A stretch of 13,517 nucleotides of DNA from Fidelibacterota bacterium (lineage in GTDB: Bacteria; Marinisomatota; Marinisomatia; Marinisomatales; TCS55), in assembly GCA_004124535.1 (NCBI GenBank), contig SCKQ01000056.1, forward strand, positions 1-13,517. Direction: 5' to 3'. A program made the position numbers and the translations under genes. This document shows positions 1 to 5,888 of this stretch, one piece after another (position 1 is the stretch's first letter; each line of letters opens with the position of its first letter). The notes under the pieces were generated by a model that was not told the origin of the DNA, did no database searches, and saw only the letters and a list, made by a program, of their open reading frames with translations.

Positions 1-31
1 GACAACCCGCTTTTTTGACGCCATTTTCAGC
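1..31 (+). repeat. Left copy of 31-bp exact direct repeat
   Basis: Bases 1-31 are identical to 8989-9019, in the same orientation and codon phase. Identity stops abruptly at base 32 (GCGGATC here, AGGAGTG at 9020). The true length leftwards is unknown because the window begins here. Confidence 0.9.
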
Positions 32-55
32 GCGGATCAAATCATCACTGGTTAG
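1..55 (+). CDS. C-terminal tail of a second copy of the kinase gene (5' partial)
   Basis: Reading from base 2, the window opens in frame with TTRFFDAIFSADQIITG and a TAG at 53-55. The first 31 bases are identical to 8989-9019, the 3' end of the complete homoserine-kinase-like gene, and they lie in the same codon phase. After the shared FFDAIFS the two tails differ: ADQIITG here and RSVSL there. A copy of the kinase gene, or only its end, therefore lies immediately left of the window. The hairpin and strong terminator that follow suggest this tail is the native 3' end and that the one at 9037 is the altered version. That order is inferred. The rest of the gene cannot be seen. Confidence 0.6.
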   Translation, partial: TTRFFDAIFSADQIITG

Positions 56-66
56 CTGGTTATCGT

Positions 67-97
67 CCTGAAACTCACATCCGTGTGAGATTTCAGG
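67..97 (+). other. Strong hairpin downstream of the kinase tail
   Basis: CCTGAAACTCACA (67-79) pairs with TGTGAG-A-TTTCAGG (84-97), leaving a single bulged A and a TCCG loop of the UNCG type. The stem has 13 pairs. It has no U-tract of its own and lies 12 bases after the TAG at 53-55, with a terminator 23 bases further on. It could stabilise the mRNA 3' end or be part of a small 3'-UTR RNA. No known RNA family is recognised. Confidence 0.6.
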
Positions 98-120
98 AAA
101 CCGCTTCGTTTAAGCAAGAG

Positions 121-147
121 CCCCGCATTAGCGGGGTTTTTTGTTTA
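121..147 (+). terminator. Intrinsic terminator with TTTTTTGTTTA tail
   Basis: Perfect 6-bp stem CCCCGC/GCGGGG with an ATTA loop, followed by six T and then GTTTA. The same tail recurs at six other terminators in this window, and the CCCCGC/GCGGGG stem recurs at 13418-13435. It would end transcription from the kinase copy left of the window. Confidence 0.85.
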
Positions 148-187
148 TTTCACCCTACATGTTGTACAATTTTTTGTAATTTTCTAT

Positions 188-238
188 ATAAATTGCCTCT
201 GGCTCAAATAAATTCCTCACGGAGACTTTTTTGTTTAT
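188..238 (+). repeat. Decayed leader repeat (copy A) with terminator-like tail
   Basis: Bases 195-211 match the leader repeat (GCCTCTGGCTCAAATAA), but its ATG has become ATA (188-190) and two further bases differ, so the micro-ORF is dead. It continues into TCC-TCAC-GGA, a weak 3-4 bp stem, and a TTTTTTGTTTAT tail. The upstream block TGTAATTTTCTATAT (175-189) matches the same position before copies D (2185) and F (5921). A sigma70-like pair, TTGTAC and TATATA 17 nt apart, overlaps it (163-191), but with poor -35 agreement. The methyltransferase start follows 24 nt after the tail. Confidence 0.6.
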
Positions 239-262
239 AAAATAATTGACTACATTGCTAAT

Positions 263-1066
263 ATGAATAAATATGTTCACGGATATTCTGACTATGAAGC
301 AAATAGACTACATGATCAGGCAGATTCTCTTGCAGATTTATTACATTATGATTCTGTTTGGGAGAAGGGTTCTATAATACTTGAAGCAGGATGTGGCATA
401 GGTGCACAAACAAAAATCGTTGCTCCAAAAAATAAAAACTCAAAATTTATTTCAATAGACATATCATTGGAATCTCTTGATCAAGCAAGGGATATTGCTG
501 ATTCTAACAGAATTGATAACGTTGTATTTCAGCAAGCCAATATATTCGAATTACCATTTGGAGATGAATATTTTGATCATATTTTTCTATCTTTTGTTTT
601 AGAACACATACCAAATCCAATTCAAGCATTAAGTAAATTGAAAAGAGTCCTAAAAAAAAATGGAACTATAACACTAATAGAAGGTGATCATGGATCAACC
701 TATTTTCATCCAGATAGTGAAGCAGCTAAAAAAGCAATTCAATGTCAAGTTGAACTCCAGAAACAAAACGGAGGAGATGCCAATATTGGAAGAAAATTAT
801 ATCCACTTTTAGATCAGGCAGGATTTAAAGAAATTAAAGTTTCTCCAAGACAAGTTTATGTAGATGATTCTAATCCTGAATGGGTAGAGGGGTTTACCAA
901 AAATACATTTACAGCAATGATTAAAGGGATTTCAGAAGAGGCTGTATCAAAAAACCTCATTGGTAAAAAAGAATTTGAAAAAGGAATTAAGGATCTAAAT
1001 AGAACAGCCGAAGGTGGAGGTACTTTCTGCTACACTTTTTTCAAAGGAATTGGAACAAAAGAATAA
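263..1066 (+). CDS. Class I SAM-dependent methyltransferase
   Basis: A 267-aa Rossmann-fold methyltransferase of the Methyltransf_11/25 (UbiE-like) type. Motif I is LEAGCGIGAQT (residues 40-50), which binds S-adenosylmethionine. The acidic residue after beta-2 is in FISIDIS (D66). The motif II/III region is QQANIFELPF (90-99), followed by FLSFVLEHIPNP (108-119). The start YVHGYSDYEANRLHDQA and the C-terminal region after residue 145 resemble a group of stand-alone bacterial small-molecule methyltransferases; the substrate cannot be read from sequence. There is no clear Shine-Dalgarno before the ATG at 263. It stands alone behind leader copy A, and no neighbouring gene suggests a pathway. It is strongly AT-rich, like the rest of the island. 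Confidence 0.88.
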   Translation: MNKYVHGYSDYEANRLHDQADSLADLLHYDSVWEKGSIILEAGCGIGAQTKIVAPKNKNSKFISIDISLESLDQARDIADSNRIDNVVFQQANIFELPFGDEYFDHIFLSFVLEHIPNPIQALSKLKRVLKKNGTITLIEGDHGSTYFHPDSEAAKKAIQCQVELQKQNGGDANIGRKLYPLLDQAGFKEIKVSPRQVYVDDSNPEWVEGFTKNTFTAMIKGISEEAVSKNLIGKKEFEKGIKDLNRTAEGGGTFCYTFFKGIGTKE

Positions 1067-1104
1067 AGTGTGTCAATTAAATCGGGGATGATGCTTTTGC
1101 TTAA

Positions 1105-1296
1105 ATGAAACGTCTTTGGCTTATATTACCCCTCTTGTTTGTCTTTTCTTGTGAGGATAATGACAAAAAGAACTGTATTGATGAATCAAAGATAACAAAT
1201 CTCCCATGCGACTTGGTTTATGACCCGGTTTGTGGCTGTGATGGCGTAACCTATTCAAATGATTGTTTTGCTGAAAATTCAGGCGTTACAGAATGA
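1105..1296 (+). CDS. Kazal-type lipoprotein, truncated by an in-frame TGA
   Basis: The start MKRLWLILPLLFVFSC is a lipoprotein signal with lipobox VFSC (C16). A Kazal-type serine-protease-inhibitor domain follows: CIDE, LPC, DPVCGCDGVTYSNDC (C24, C35, C43, C45, C54). The ORF stops at TGA 1294-1296, but the same frame continues TKGECN and ends at TAA 1315-1317. TKGEC is the expected end of this domain and holds the sixth cysteine, and Trp (TGG) is common where TGA stands. The gene is thus one G-to-A change from complete. Without the tail the last disulphide cannot form. Trp is TGG throughout the window, so recoding is unlikely. The first 18 bases are leader-repeat copy B, used here as real coding sequence. 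The likely role is an outer-membrane-anchored protease inhibitor. Confidence 0.75.
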   Translation: MKRLWLILPLLFVFSCEDNDKKNCIDESKITNLPCDLVYDPVCGCDGVTYSNDCFAENSGVTE

Positions 1297-1317
1297 ACTA
1301 AAGGTGAGTGTAACTAA

Positions 1318-1352
1318 ATGAAACGCCTCTGGCATGAATAAAGGATAATATC
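1318..1352 (+). promoter_or_regulatory. Leader repeat copy C: micro-ORF MKRLWHE plus ribosome binding site
   Basis: ATG at 1318 opens an eight-codon ORF (MKRLWHE, TAA 1339-1341), a variant of MKRLWLK. It starts immediately after the Kazal gene's ancestral TAA (1315-1317). The stop runs into AAAGGA, and exactly 11 nt separate it from the ATG at 1353, giving an ATG-to-ATG distance of 35 nt as in copies D, F and G. Confidence 0.75.
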
Positions 1353-1661
1353 ATGGAAAGAGTATATAGCGCACAATTTCTTGCACCAGTTGCAAATATG
1401 AAAAACGTACTCAAAATGCACGGAATTGAATCAAACATTACAGGTGAGAATTTAAGCGCAGCGGTGGGCGAGATTCCTCCCATTGAAGCCTGGCTTCAAT
1501 TGTGGGTAACAGATCAAGACATTGAGCGTGCTAAAAAAATAATCGAAGATGCTTTAAAGGATTCGCCTGAGTCTCAAAAAGTATTAATTTGCCCAAAATG
1601 TGGTAAGGAAGTTGAAGGTCAGTTTGCTGTGTGCTGGAATTGTGGTACAGAAATAAATTAA
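1353..1661 (+). CDS. DUF2007-like protein with C-terminal zinc ribbon
   Basis: A 102-aa soluble protein. Residues 1-68 (ERVYSAQFLAPVANMKNVLKMHGIES, then WLQLWVTDQDIERAKKII) have the pattern of DUF2007, a small ferredoxin-like domain sometimes called a putative prokaryotic signal-transducing protein, whose biochemical role is unknown. Residues 80-97 hold CPKCG and CWNCG, a four-cysteine zinc ribbon. The DUF2007 plus zinc-ribbon combination is common. The start is set by AAAGGA 8-13 nt upstream, inside leader copy C. No terminator is visible in the 121 bases that follow. Confidence 0.85.
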   Translation: MERVYSAQFLAPVANMKNVLKMHGIESNITGENLSAAVGEIPPIEAWLQLWVTDQDIERAKKIIEDALKDSPESQKVLICPKCGKEVEGQFAVCWNCGTEIN

Positions 1662-1782
1662 GATTTAAGTTAAATTACCCACGATTAGCTAATACAATAA
1701 TTTATTTCTATTTCGGATTACAGCAATTAGGCACAACGGGGATTAAACACAATTAGATGGACACCTCCGAAGGGATATTGGC

Positions 1783-2013
1783 ATGAAATCGCTTAAATAT
1801 CTTGATTGGATAAGAACCAAACCGTGTTGTGTGTGTGGCTCGCTTTCAGAACCACATCACCTAAAGCGGATAGGTATGGGTAGAAACCGCAAAAAGAACT
1901 TGGTTGAACACTACACGGCAGTCCCGCTGTGTAGGTCACACCACGAGCAGGCTCACAGGTCGAAGGACTATGAGAAGAGAGATTCTGGAAGGTGGCTATT
2001 ATTAATATCGTAG
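1783..2013 (+). CDS. HNH nuclease-like protein, 3' end out of frame
   Basis: The product has CCVCG (C15, C16, C18), PHHLKR (H25, H26), then AVPLCRSHHEQAH (C50, H53, H54, H58). This is the paired zinc and HNH arrangement of phage-type nucleases such as DUF968-like and Ref-like proteins. GMGRN between the two halves also fits. At 76 aa it is short, and its last ten residues (DSGRWLLLIS) do not look native. A plausible continuation, GWDVNLWKVATLLLAEWIW, lies in another frame from about 2028. I infer a frameshift or a short insertion around 1980-2025. GAAGGG about 8 nt upstream supports the ATG at 1783. If intact it would nick or cut DNA, probably in phage recombination or DNA processing. Confidence 0.65.
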   Translation: MKSLKYLDWIRTKPCCVCGSLSEPHHLKRIGMGRNRKKNLVEHYTAVPLCRSHHEQAHRSKDYEKRDSGRWLLLIS

Positions 2014-2189
2014 AGGGTGAAAAAATGGGTTGGGATGTAAACCTGTGGAAAGTCGCAACGCTTTTACTGGCAGAGTGGATATGGAGTGAATTGTTATCAA
2101 AGAATCCTCACCAAGCGTGGGGCTTTTTTGTTTATACCAAGGACAGGCTCACACCTTTTTACATATCGGCTATTAAAATTTCTGTGTAA
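1992..2189 (+). pseudogene. Displaced C-terminal part of the HNH gene
   Basis: This frame starts with GTG at 1992 or ATG at 2025 and reads GWDVNLWKVATLLLAEWIWSELLSK, an amphipathic helical segment like the C-terminus of HNH proteins of the type just upstream. It overlaps the preceding ORF in another frame. It then reads straight through the terminator at 2106-2134 (NPHQAWGFFVY), so the natural stop also appears lost or the true end lies near 2105. An independent 55-aa gene starting at 2025 cannot be excluded, but its ribosome binding site (GAGGGTGAAAAA) is poor. Confidence 0.4.
2106..2134 (+). terminator. Intrinsic terminator after the HNH gene
   Basis: CCTCAC (2106-2111) pairs with GTGGGG (2117-2122), including one T-G wobble, around a CAAGC loop. 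C, six T and GTTTAT follow, the tail shared by this window's terminator family. Confidence 0.75.
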
Positions 2190-2197
2190 TTTCCTGT

Positions 2198-2232
2198 ATG
2201 AAACGCCTCTGGCTCAAATAAAGGAGAATAAA
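2198..2232 (+). promoter_or_regulatory. Leader repeat copy D: micro-ORF MKRLWLK plus ribosome binding site
   Basis: ATG 2198 to TAA 2219-2221 encodes MKRLWLK. The stop is followed by AGGAGAATAAA and the reductase ATG at 2233, an ATG-to-ATG distance of 35 nt. The preceding 16 nt (2185-2200) match the blocks before copies A and F, so repeat homology extends upstream of the micro-ORF. No Shine-Dalgarno precedes the micro-ORF itself. Confidence 0.8.
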
Positions 2233-3225
2233 ATGGAATATCGGCTGTTAGGTAAAACAGGTGTTGAGGTATCGCGATTGTGTCTGGGCACTATGCCCTT
2301 CGGCGGTCCGGCAGATGAGAAGGAATCGGCCAAAATGTTCCAGTCTTGCCGGGATGTAGGCATCAACTTTTTCGACTGTGCCAATGTATATGAAAAAGGC
2401 CGATCCGAAAAGGTTTTGGGCAAGCTCATGGCTGACAGCAGGGACCAGCTGATTATAACCAGCAAAGCCTATTTCCCCACCAGTGATGATGTTGTTTCTA
2501 GAGGTAGTACCAGAAAGCATATTATGACCGCTGTAGGGGAAAGCCTGAAAAGATTAAAGACCGATTATATTGACATTTATTTTTTGCATCGCTTTGACGA
2601 TTTGACGCCCTTGGAAGAAACATTACGGGCTTTGGAAGACCTAGTCCATCAAGGCAAGGTACGCTATTTGGGTGCCAGCAATTTTGCTGCCTGGCAGGTA
2701 GCAAAAGGGTTGGGTGTTTCAGCAAAAAATGGTTGGAACCGCTTTGAATGCATTCAGCCCATGTATAACCTGGTAAAACGCCAGGCGGAAGTAGAAATAT
2801 TGCCCATGGCTCTATCCGAAAGTGTTGGCGTAATTACCTATTCGCCCTTGGGTGGCGGGTTACTTTCGGGAAAATACGGCATTAAAAAGCGGCCCAAGGT
2901 TGGTCGCCTGATGGAAAATAAAATGTATGAAACGCGTTATGGGGGTTCCCAGATTTTTAATATTGCAGAACAATTTAGCCTACTATCCAAAGATCAGGGC
3001 TTTTCGCCTGTTAGTTTGGCGGTGGCTTGGGTGGCCAGCCACCCAGCAGTAACTGCACCGATTATCGGTGGGCGCAATTTAAAGCAGTTGAAGGATTCGC
3101 TTAAATCTGTGGATGTTGATATGACAACAGAACTAAAAGATCGTATATCGGCATTATCGCCCGAGCCTCCCATTGCCACCGACCGCAACGAAGAAAAAAC
3201 GAAACATAATTACGGCCAGCGTTAA
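2233..3225 (+). CDS. Aldo/keto reductase
   Basis: A 330-aa NAD(P)H-dependent oxidoreductase with a TIM-barrel fold. The catalytic tetrad is visible: D48 and Y53 in FFDCANVYEKGRSEKVLG, K78 in IITSKAY, and H119 in YIDIYFLHRFDD. YLGASNFAAWQV and the IIGGRN near the C-terminus are the usual cofactor-side motifs. The frame is open to 2086, but the ATG at 2233 is chosen: AGGAG lies 7-11 nt before it, and MEYRLLGKTGVEVSRLCLGT is the typical family start. It is clearly richer in G+C than its neighbours, which suggests a different origin. The substrate is unknown. It stands alone between terminators. Confidence 0.93.
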   Translation: MEYRLLGKTGVEVSRLCLGTMPFGGPADEKESAKMFQSCRDVGINFFDCANVYEKGRSEKVLGKLMADSRDQLIITSKAYFPTSDDVVSRGSTRKHIMTAVGESLKRLKTDYIDIYFLHRFDDLTPLEETLRALEDLVHQGKVRYLGASNFAAWQVAKGLGVSAKNGWNRFECIQPMYNLVKRQAEVEILPMALSESVGVITYSPLGGGLLSGKYGIKKRPKVGRLMENKMYETRYGGSQIFNIAEQFSLLSKDQGFSPVSLAVAWVASHPAVTAPIIGGRNLKQLKDSLKSVDVDMTTELKDRISALSPEPPIATDRNEEKTKHNYGQR

Positions 3226-3240
3226 GGGCCGTGTTTTATT
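3212..3240 (+). terminator. Terminator overlapping the reductase stop codon
   Basis: ACGGCC (3212-3217) pairs with GGCCGT (3227-3232) around a 9-nt loop containing the TAA stop, followed by GTTTTATTT. The tail is unlike the GTTTAT family, which fits an imported gene. Confidence 0.6.
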
Positions 3241-3368
3241 TGAGCAATACCAATAGTTTATTATGTCAATACTCGACTCTATCGCCCTGCCTATTTTGTT
3301 TGTGAACAATTCCATTTCTTTGTAATATTTATCGGCTCGATAATAAGAGTCATACATAACACGAAGAG

Positions 3369-3412
3369 AAGAGGGCGGCATTGCGGAATGCCATTTTGCC
3401 CTCTTTTCTTTT
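3369..3412 (+). terminator. Two-stage hairpin with T-rich tail
   Basis: The outer stem AAGAGGGC/GCCCTCTT (3369-3376 with 3398-3405) encloses an inner stem GGCATT/AATGCC with a GCGG loop (3377-3392). TTCTTTT follows. It lies about 140 nt after the reductase terminator and 36 nt before the next ATG. It may be a backup terminator or a 5' structure for the small gene at 3448. The other 150 bases of this 222-base gap hold nothing I recognise. Confidence 0.55.
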
Positions 3413-3447
3413 ATAAGCCACTCCCCCATTATTGAAACGGAGAAATA

Positions 3448-3609
3448 ATGACTGAACAAAAAGTATCTTATGAGGAAATTGCCTATTCAAATATGATGGG
3501 TATAGAAGCCATTGTGAGCCTTTTAACTCGTAAGGGATTGATTACCCAACAAGAGATTCTTGATGAATTGAAGGCGATTAGAGTTAGAGATGAACGGGAA
3601 AAGAATTAA
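3448..3609 (+). CDS. Small acidic protein, 53 aa, unknown function
   Basis: ATG at 3448 with GGAG 5-8 nt upstream, ending TAA 3607-3609. The product reads MTEQKVSYEEIAYSNMMGIE, then AIVSLLTRKGLITQQEILDE, then LKAIRVRDEREKN. It is predicted to be all-helical with no signal or membrane segment. The pattern (YEE, SNM, EAIVSLLxRKGLITxxEIxxEL) resembles a widespread group of tiny hypothetical proteins in which the GLIT...E segment forms a helix-turn-helix-like element. It lies 49 nt before the nuclease operon and is probably co-transcribed. Its sequence before the start, ATTGAAACGGAGAAATAATG, looks like the leader repeat with its middle deleted, but this is weak. Confidence 0.6.
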   Translation: MTEQKVSYEEIAYSNMMGIEAIVSLLTRKGLITQQEILDELKAIRVRDEREKN

Positions 3610-3658
3610 AGAAAAAGCTTGGCTTAAAAGAGGATTAATAAAAACATAGAGGATAGGA

Positions 3659-4393
3659 TTGAATAGCAAAATGAGAAACATTATTGATGAAAACATCACT
3701 CTTGAAGAGCCGGGCCACAAATATGTACTTGAAACAGATCCGAGCATTGAGTTTCAAAGCGTTACCGAACTTATCGGGAATTATTTCGAGCCATTTGACA
3801 AGCATGCAATAGCTGAAAAATTAGTGGCTACAAACCCTAAATATATGGATACAACTGCGGAAGCGTTAATTGCAAAATGGGATGCAGCAAGAGATCATGG
3901 GACGAAGGTGCATAGTGAAATTGAATTATACCTTAATAAAAGCATCGTGCCAGATGAACCGAAGGCGCGTGATGCAATCGAATGGCTGAAAAAATACCAG
4001 ATGAAATCTGAAATTGATATTTATACCGAGATTAAGGTCTATAGCAAAGAATTAAAAATCGCAGGCAGTATTGATATACTTGCTCACGATAAACGTACTG
4101 ATTTGTATGAAATTGTTGATTGGAAAACATCAAAGTCGATTGATACTGTATCATTTAAAGGCAAAACCGGTACGCACCCAATTACGCAGCATTTGATGGA
4201 TTGCAAATTTGTGACCTATTCAATGCAGTTGTCGTTTTATCGTTATTTATTAGAGACGTATTATGGCATAAAAATTAGAAATCAATTGATTGGTCATCTG
4301 GATGGTGAACAATGTAAAAGTTATGTTGGCGATTATTATAAAAATGAAATCGTGGAGATTATACATGATCAACAAAACAGGAGAAAGTCATGA
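3659..4393 (+). CDS. PD-(D/E)XK superfamily nuclease
   Basis: A 244-aa RecB/Cas4/phage-exonuclease-like enzyme. In order: SVTELIGNYFEPFD (34-47), DHGTKVHSEIELYL (79-92, supplying the H85 and E that precede the core in this family), TEIKVYSK (123-130), GSIDIL (136-141; D139 is a metal ligand), EIVDWKTSK (151-159, the E/D-X-K catalytic motif with K156), and QLSFYRYLL (190-198, the QxxxY motif). All core residues are present, so it should be active as a DNA exo- or endonuclease. The start is TTG at 3659 with GAGG six bases before; ATG at 3671 is the alternative. Its TGA overlaps the ATG of the next gene by four bases, so the two nucleases are translationally coupled. Similar proteins are common in marine phages. 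Confidence 0.85.
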   Translation: MNSKMRNIIDENITLEEPGHKYVLETDPSIEFQSVTELIGNYFEPFDKHAIAEKLVATNPKYMDTTAEALIAKWDAARDHGTKVHSEIELYLNKSIVPDEPKARDAIEWLKKYQMKSEIDIYTEIKVYSKELKIAGSIDILAHDKRTDLYEIVDWKTSKSIDTVSFKGKTGTHPITQHLMDCKFVTYSMQLSFYRYLLETYYGIKIRNQLIGHLDGEQCKSYVGDYYKNEIVEIIHDQQNRRKS

Positions 4394-5250
4394 CATTTAT
4401 TAAGGAACTAATTGTTCCAGAAAACAAAATTGAACTTCGAAAATTTGATGGTAATACTTTATCGAATCAAATAGTTGACCAAAGTAATGCAAATAGCTCA
4501 AAAATCTGTATCTTGGATTTGGAAACCACAGGTCTTGATAAGGCAAATGATAAGATTATTGAATTGGCTGTTAAACTTGTGTCAGTTGATAATAAAACAG
4601 GGGATTTAAATGCAATCTTAAATCAATATGAATCTTTTCAGGACCCGGAAGAACACATAGACGAAAAAGTATCAATGGTAAATGGCATAACGAATGATAT
4701 GGTAGATGGTCATGCTATTAATTGGGATTCAGTCGAAAAAATTATGGAATCTGCTGACCTAATCATTGCTCATAATGCCGGTTTTGATCGTGCTTTCATG
4801 GACAGGTATTTGCCAATATCAAAAGAGAAAATTTGGATTTGCTCTGTAAATGATGTTGATTGGTTATCCCGTGGCTTCACCAGTAGTAAACAGGAACTTT
4901 TATGTATTTGGCATGGATTTTATTATGACTCTCATCGGGCTATGTCGGATGTGGATGCATTAATCAATCTATTGGCCCACCCATCAAACCAAACAAAAAA
5001 ACCGGTCCTGGACCTGATTGAAAATGCATCAATCCCAACTTATAAAGTTTCAGCTATTAATAGTCCTTATGAGACTAAAGACATTTTAAAATCTAATGGC
5101 TATTTTTGGAATGGTGATCAAAAATATTGGTGGAAGAATCTTTTGCTCGGCGAGATTGAATCTGAAAAACGTTGGTTAGCTGATAATGTGTATGGTGGTC
5201 ATTTTATGGGGATCGTGGAAGAAATTTCTCTCACTGATAAATATAAATAA
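4390..5250 (+). CDS. DEDDh 3'-5' exonuclease (DnaQ-like) with extra C-terminal domain
   Basis: A 286-aa protein. Residues 38-195 form an RNase-T/DnaQ exonuclease domain: ILDLETTGL (D43, E45), IIAHNAGFDRAF (D133) and SHRAMSDVDA (H182, D187), so the DEDDh residues are complete. Residues 1-35 precede the domain. Residues 225-265 (ETKDILKSNGYFWNGDQKYWWK) resemble the small DUF5710-type module seen at the end of some epsilon-like exonucleases, possibly a nucleic-acid-binding element. It starts within the stop of the preceding nuclease (ATGA overlap). The pair therefore forms an operon that would process DNA ends from both chemistries. It could be a phage remnant, a repair module or a defence module; the sequence does not decide. 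Confidence 0.87.
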   Translation: MTFIKELIVPENKIELRKFDGNTLSNQIVDQSNANSSKICILDLETTGLDKANDKIIELAVKLVSVDNKTGDLNAILNQYESFQDPEEHIDEKVSMVNGITNDMVDGHAINWDSVEKIMESADLIIAHNAGFDRAFMDRYLPISKEKIWICSVNDVDWLSRGFTSSKQELLCIWHGFYYDSHRAMSDVDALINLLAHPSNQTKKPVLDLIENASIPTYKVSAINSPYETKDILKSNGYFWNGDQKYWWKNLLLGEIESEKRWLADNVYGGHFMGIVEEISLTDKYK

Positions 5251-5302
5251 AACCATTTGACAGTTTTGTTTCATCATCATCTGGAATAATTTTAACATCT
5301 AA

Positions 5303-5353
5303 TTGAAACGCCTCTGGCTCAAATAGCCTCCTCACGGGGGCTTTTTTGTTTGT
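5303..5353 (+). repeat. Leader repeat copy E joined to an intrinsic terminator
   Basis: TTG 5303 then KRLWLK and TAG (5324-5326); the start codon has changed from ATG to TTG. The last base of the stop is the first base of a 6-bp stem, GCCTCC (5326-5331) with GGGGGC (5336-5341) around TCAC, followed by six T and GTTT. A second GCCTC at 5310-5314, inside the micro-ORF, could compete for the same G-run. Homology with copy H continues past the tail to TAGATTTA, about 75 nt in all. It lies 52 nt after the exonuclease stop and 35 nt before the next start. Confidence 0.75.
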
Positions 5354-5388
5354 GGTGATGTTGTGTAGATTTATCAAAGGATATTAAT

Positions 5389-5850
5389 ATGATTGCTTAT
5401 TTATCAGGACCAATTGAAAATGCCCATAATGATGGAGCAAATTGGAGAAATGATATTACTGAATGGTTACAAACTAAACTTAATCATAGGGTATTTAACC
5501 CTGTCATCGCAACTAAAAGTATTATTGAACATCATAACACCAGTGATTTCAGACTGATGAAAAAAACTAATCCTAATGAATATAAAAAAATAATTAGAAA
5601 AATAATTAAAATTGATTTAGATGCTGTAGTTCATAAGTCGGATTATTTAATTGTAAAATGGGATGAGTCAGTTTTTAGAGGCGGTGGAACTCACGGAGAA
5701 GTAACTATGGCTTACTGGCTTGGAAAGCCTGTATTCCTTGTAAATAAGTTGCCTATAGATGATATAAGTTCTTGGATATTTTCTTGTTCAGAGCACATTT
5801 TCGATAATTTTGAAGATTTAAAGAAAAAACTAGAAGAACTATACTGCTGA
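5389..5850 (+). CDS. Nucleoside 2-deoxyribosyltransferase-like protein
   Basis: A 153-aa protein with the family's outline: AYLSGPIENAHNDGANWR at the N-terminus (nucleotide-binding loop), IDLDAVVHKSDYLIVKWD (75-92), and FRGGGTHGEVTMAYWLGKPVFLV (96-118), where E104 occupies the position of the catalytic glutamate. This family exchanges or removes bases from (deoxy)nucleosides, and phages carry many variants. It may act in nucleotide salvage or in making or removing modified nucleotides. AAAGGA lies 8 nt before the ATG. It sits next to the two-nuclease operon but behind a terminator, so it is probably a separate transcript. Confidence 0.85.
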   Translation: MIAYLSGPIENAHNDGANWRNDITEWLQTKLNHRVFNPVIATKSIIEHHNTSDFRLMKKTNPNEYKKIIRKIIKIDLDAVVHKSDYLIVKWDESVFRGGGTHGEVTMAYWLGKPVFLVNKLPIDDISSWIFSCSEHIFDNFEDLKKKLEELYC

Positions 5851-5861
5851 TTCAAATAGTT

Positions 5862-5888
5862 CCCACATTCGTGGGCTTTTTTGTTTAT
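5862..5888 (+). terminator. Intrinsic terminator of the deoxyribosyltransferase-like gene
   Basis: CCCAC (5862-5866) pairs with GTGGG (5871-5875) around ATTC, then C, six T and GTTTAT. The bases before it (TTCAAATAG) resemble the CTCAAATAG that precedes the terminators in copies E and H, so it may be a worn copy of the same composite. Confidence 0.8.

Noticed and set aside
1294..1296. TGA read as tryptophan or selenocysteine
   Set aside because: Trp is TGG throughout, TGA ends several intact genes, and the expected residue here is Trp, not Cys or Sec. A nonsense change or sequence error is simpler.
2086..2232. Longer aldo/keto reductase start at 2086
   Set aside because: That extension crosses a terminator and leader copy D, while the ATG at 2233 has AGGAG at proper spacing and gives the typical family N-terminus.
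3154..3459. 101-codon reverse-strand ORF
   Set aside because: It runs through the forward hairpin at 3369-3412 and the end of the aldo/keto reductase gene, has no recognisable domain, and its product is low in complexity in the hairpin part.
3590..3649. 19-codon ORF (MNGKRIKEKAWLKRGLIKT) overlapping the end of the 53-aa gene
   Set aside because: No ribosome binding site or similarity to support it, and its length is within chance expectation.
5257..5290. TTGACA as a sigma70 promoter before copy E
   Set aside because: No acceptable -10 element at 16-18 nt; the nearest AT-rich match is about 23 nt away.
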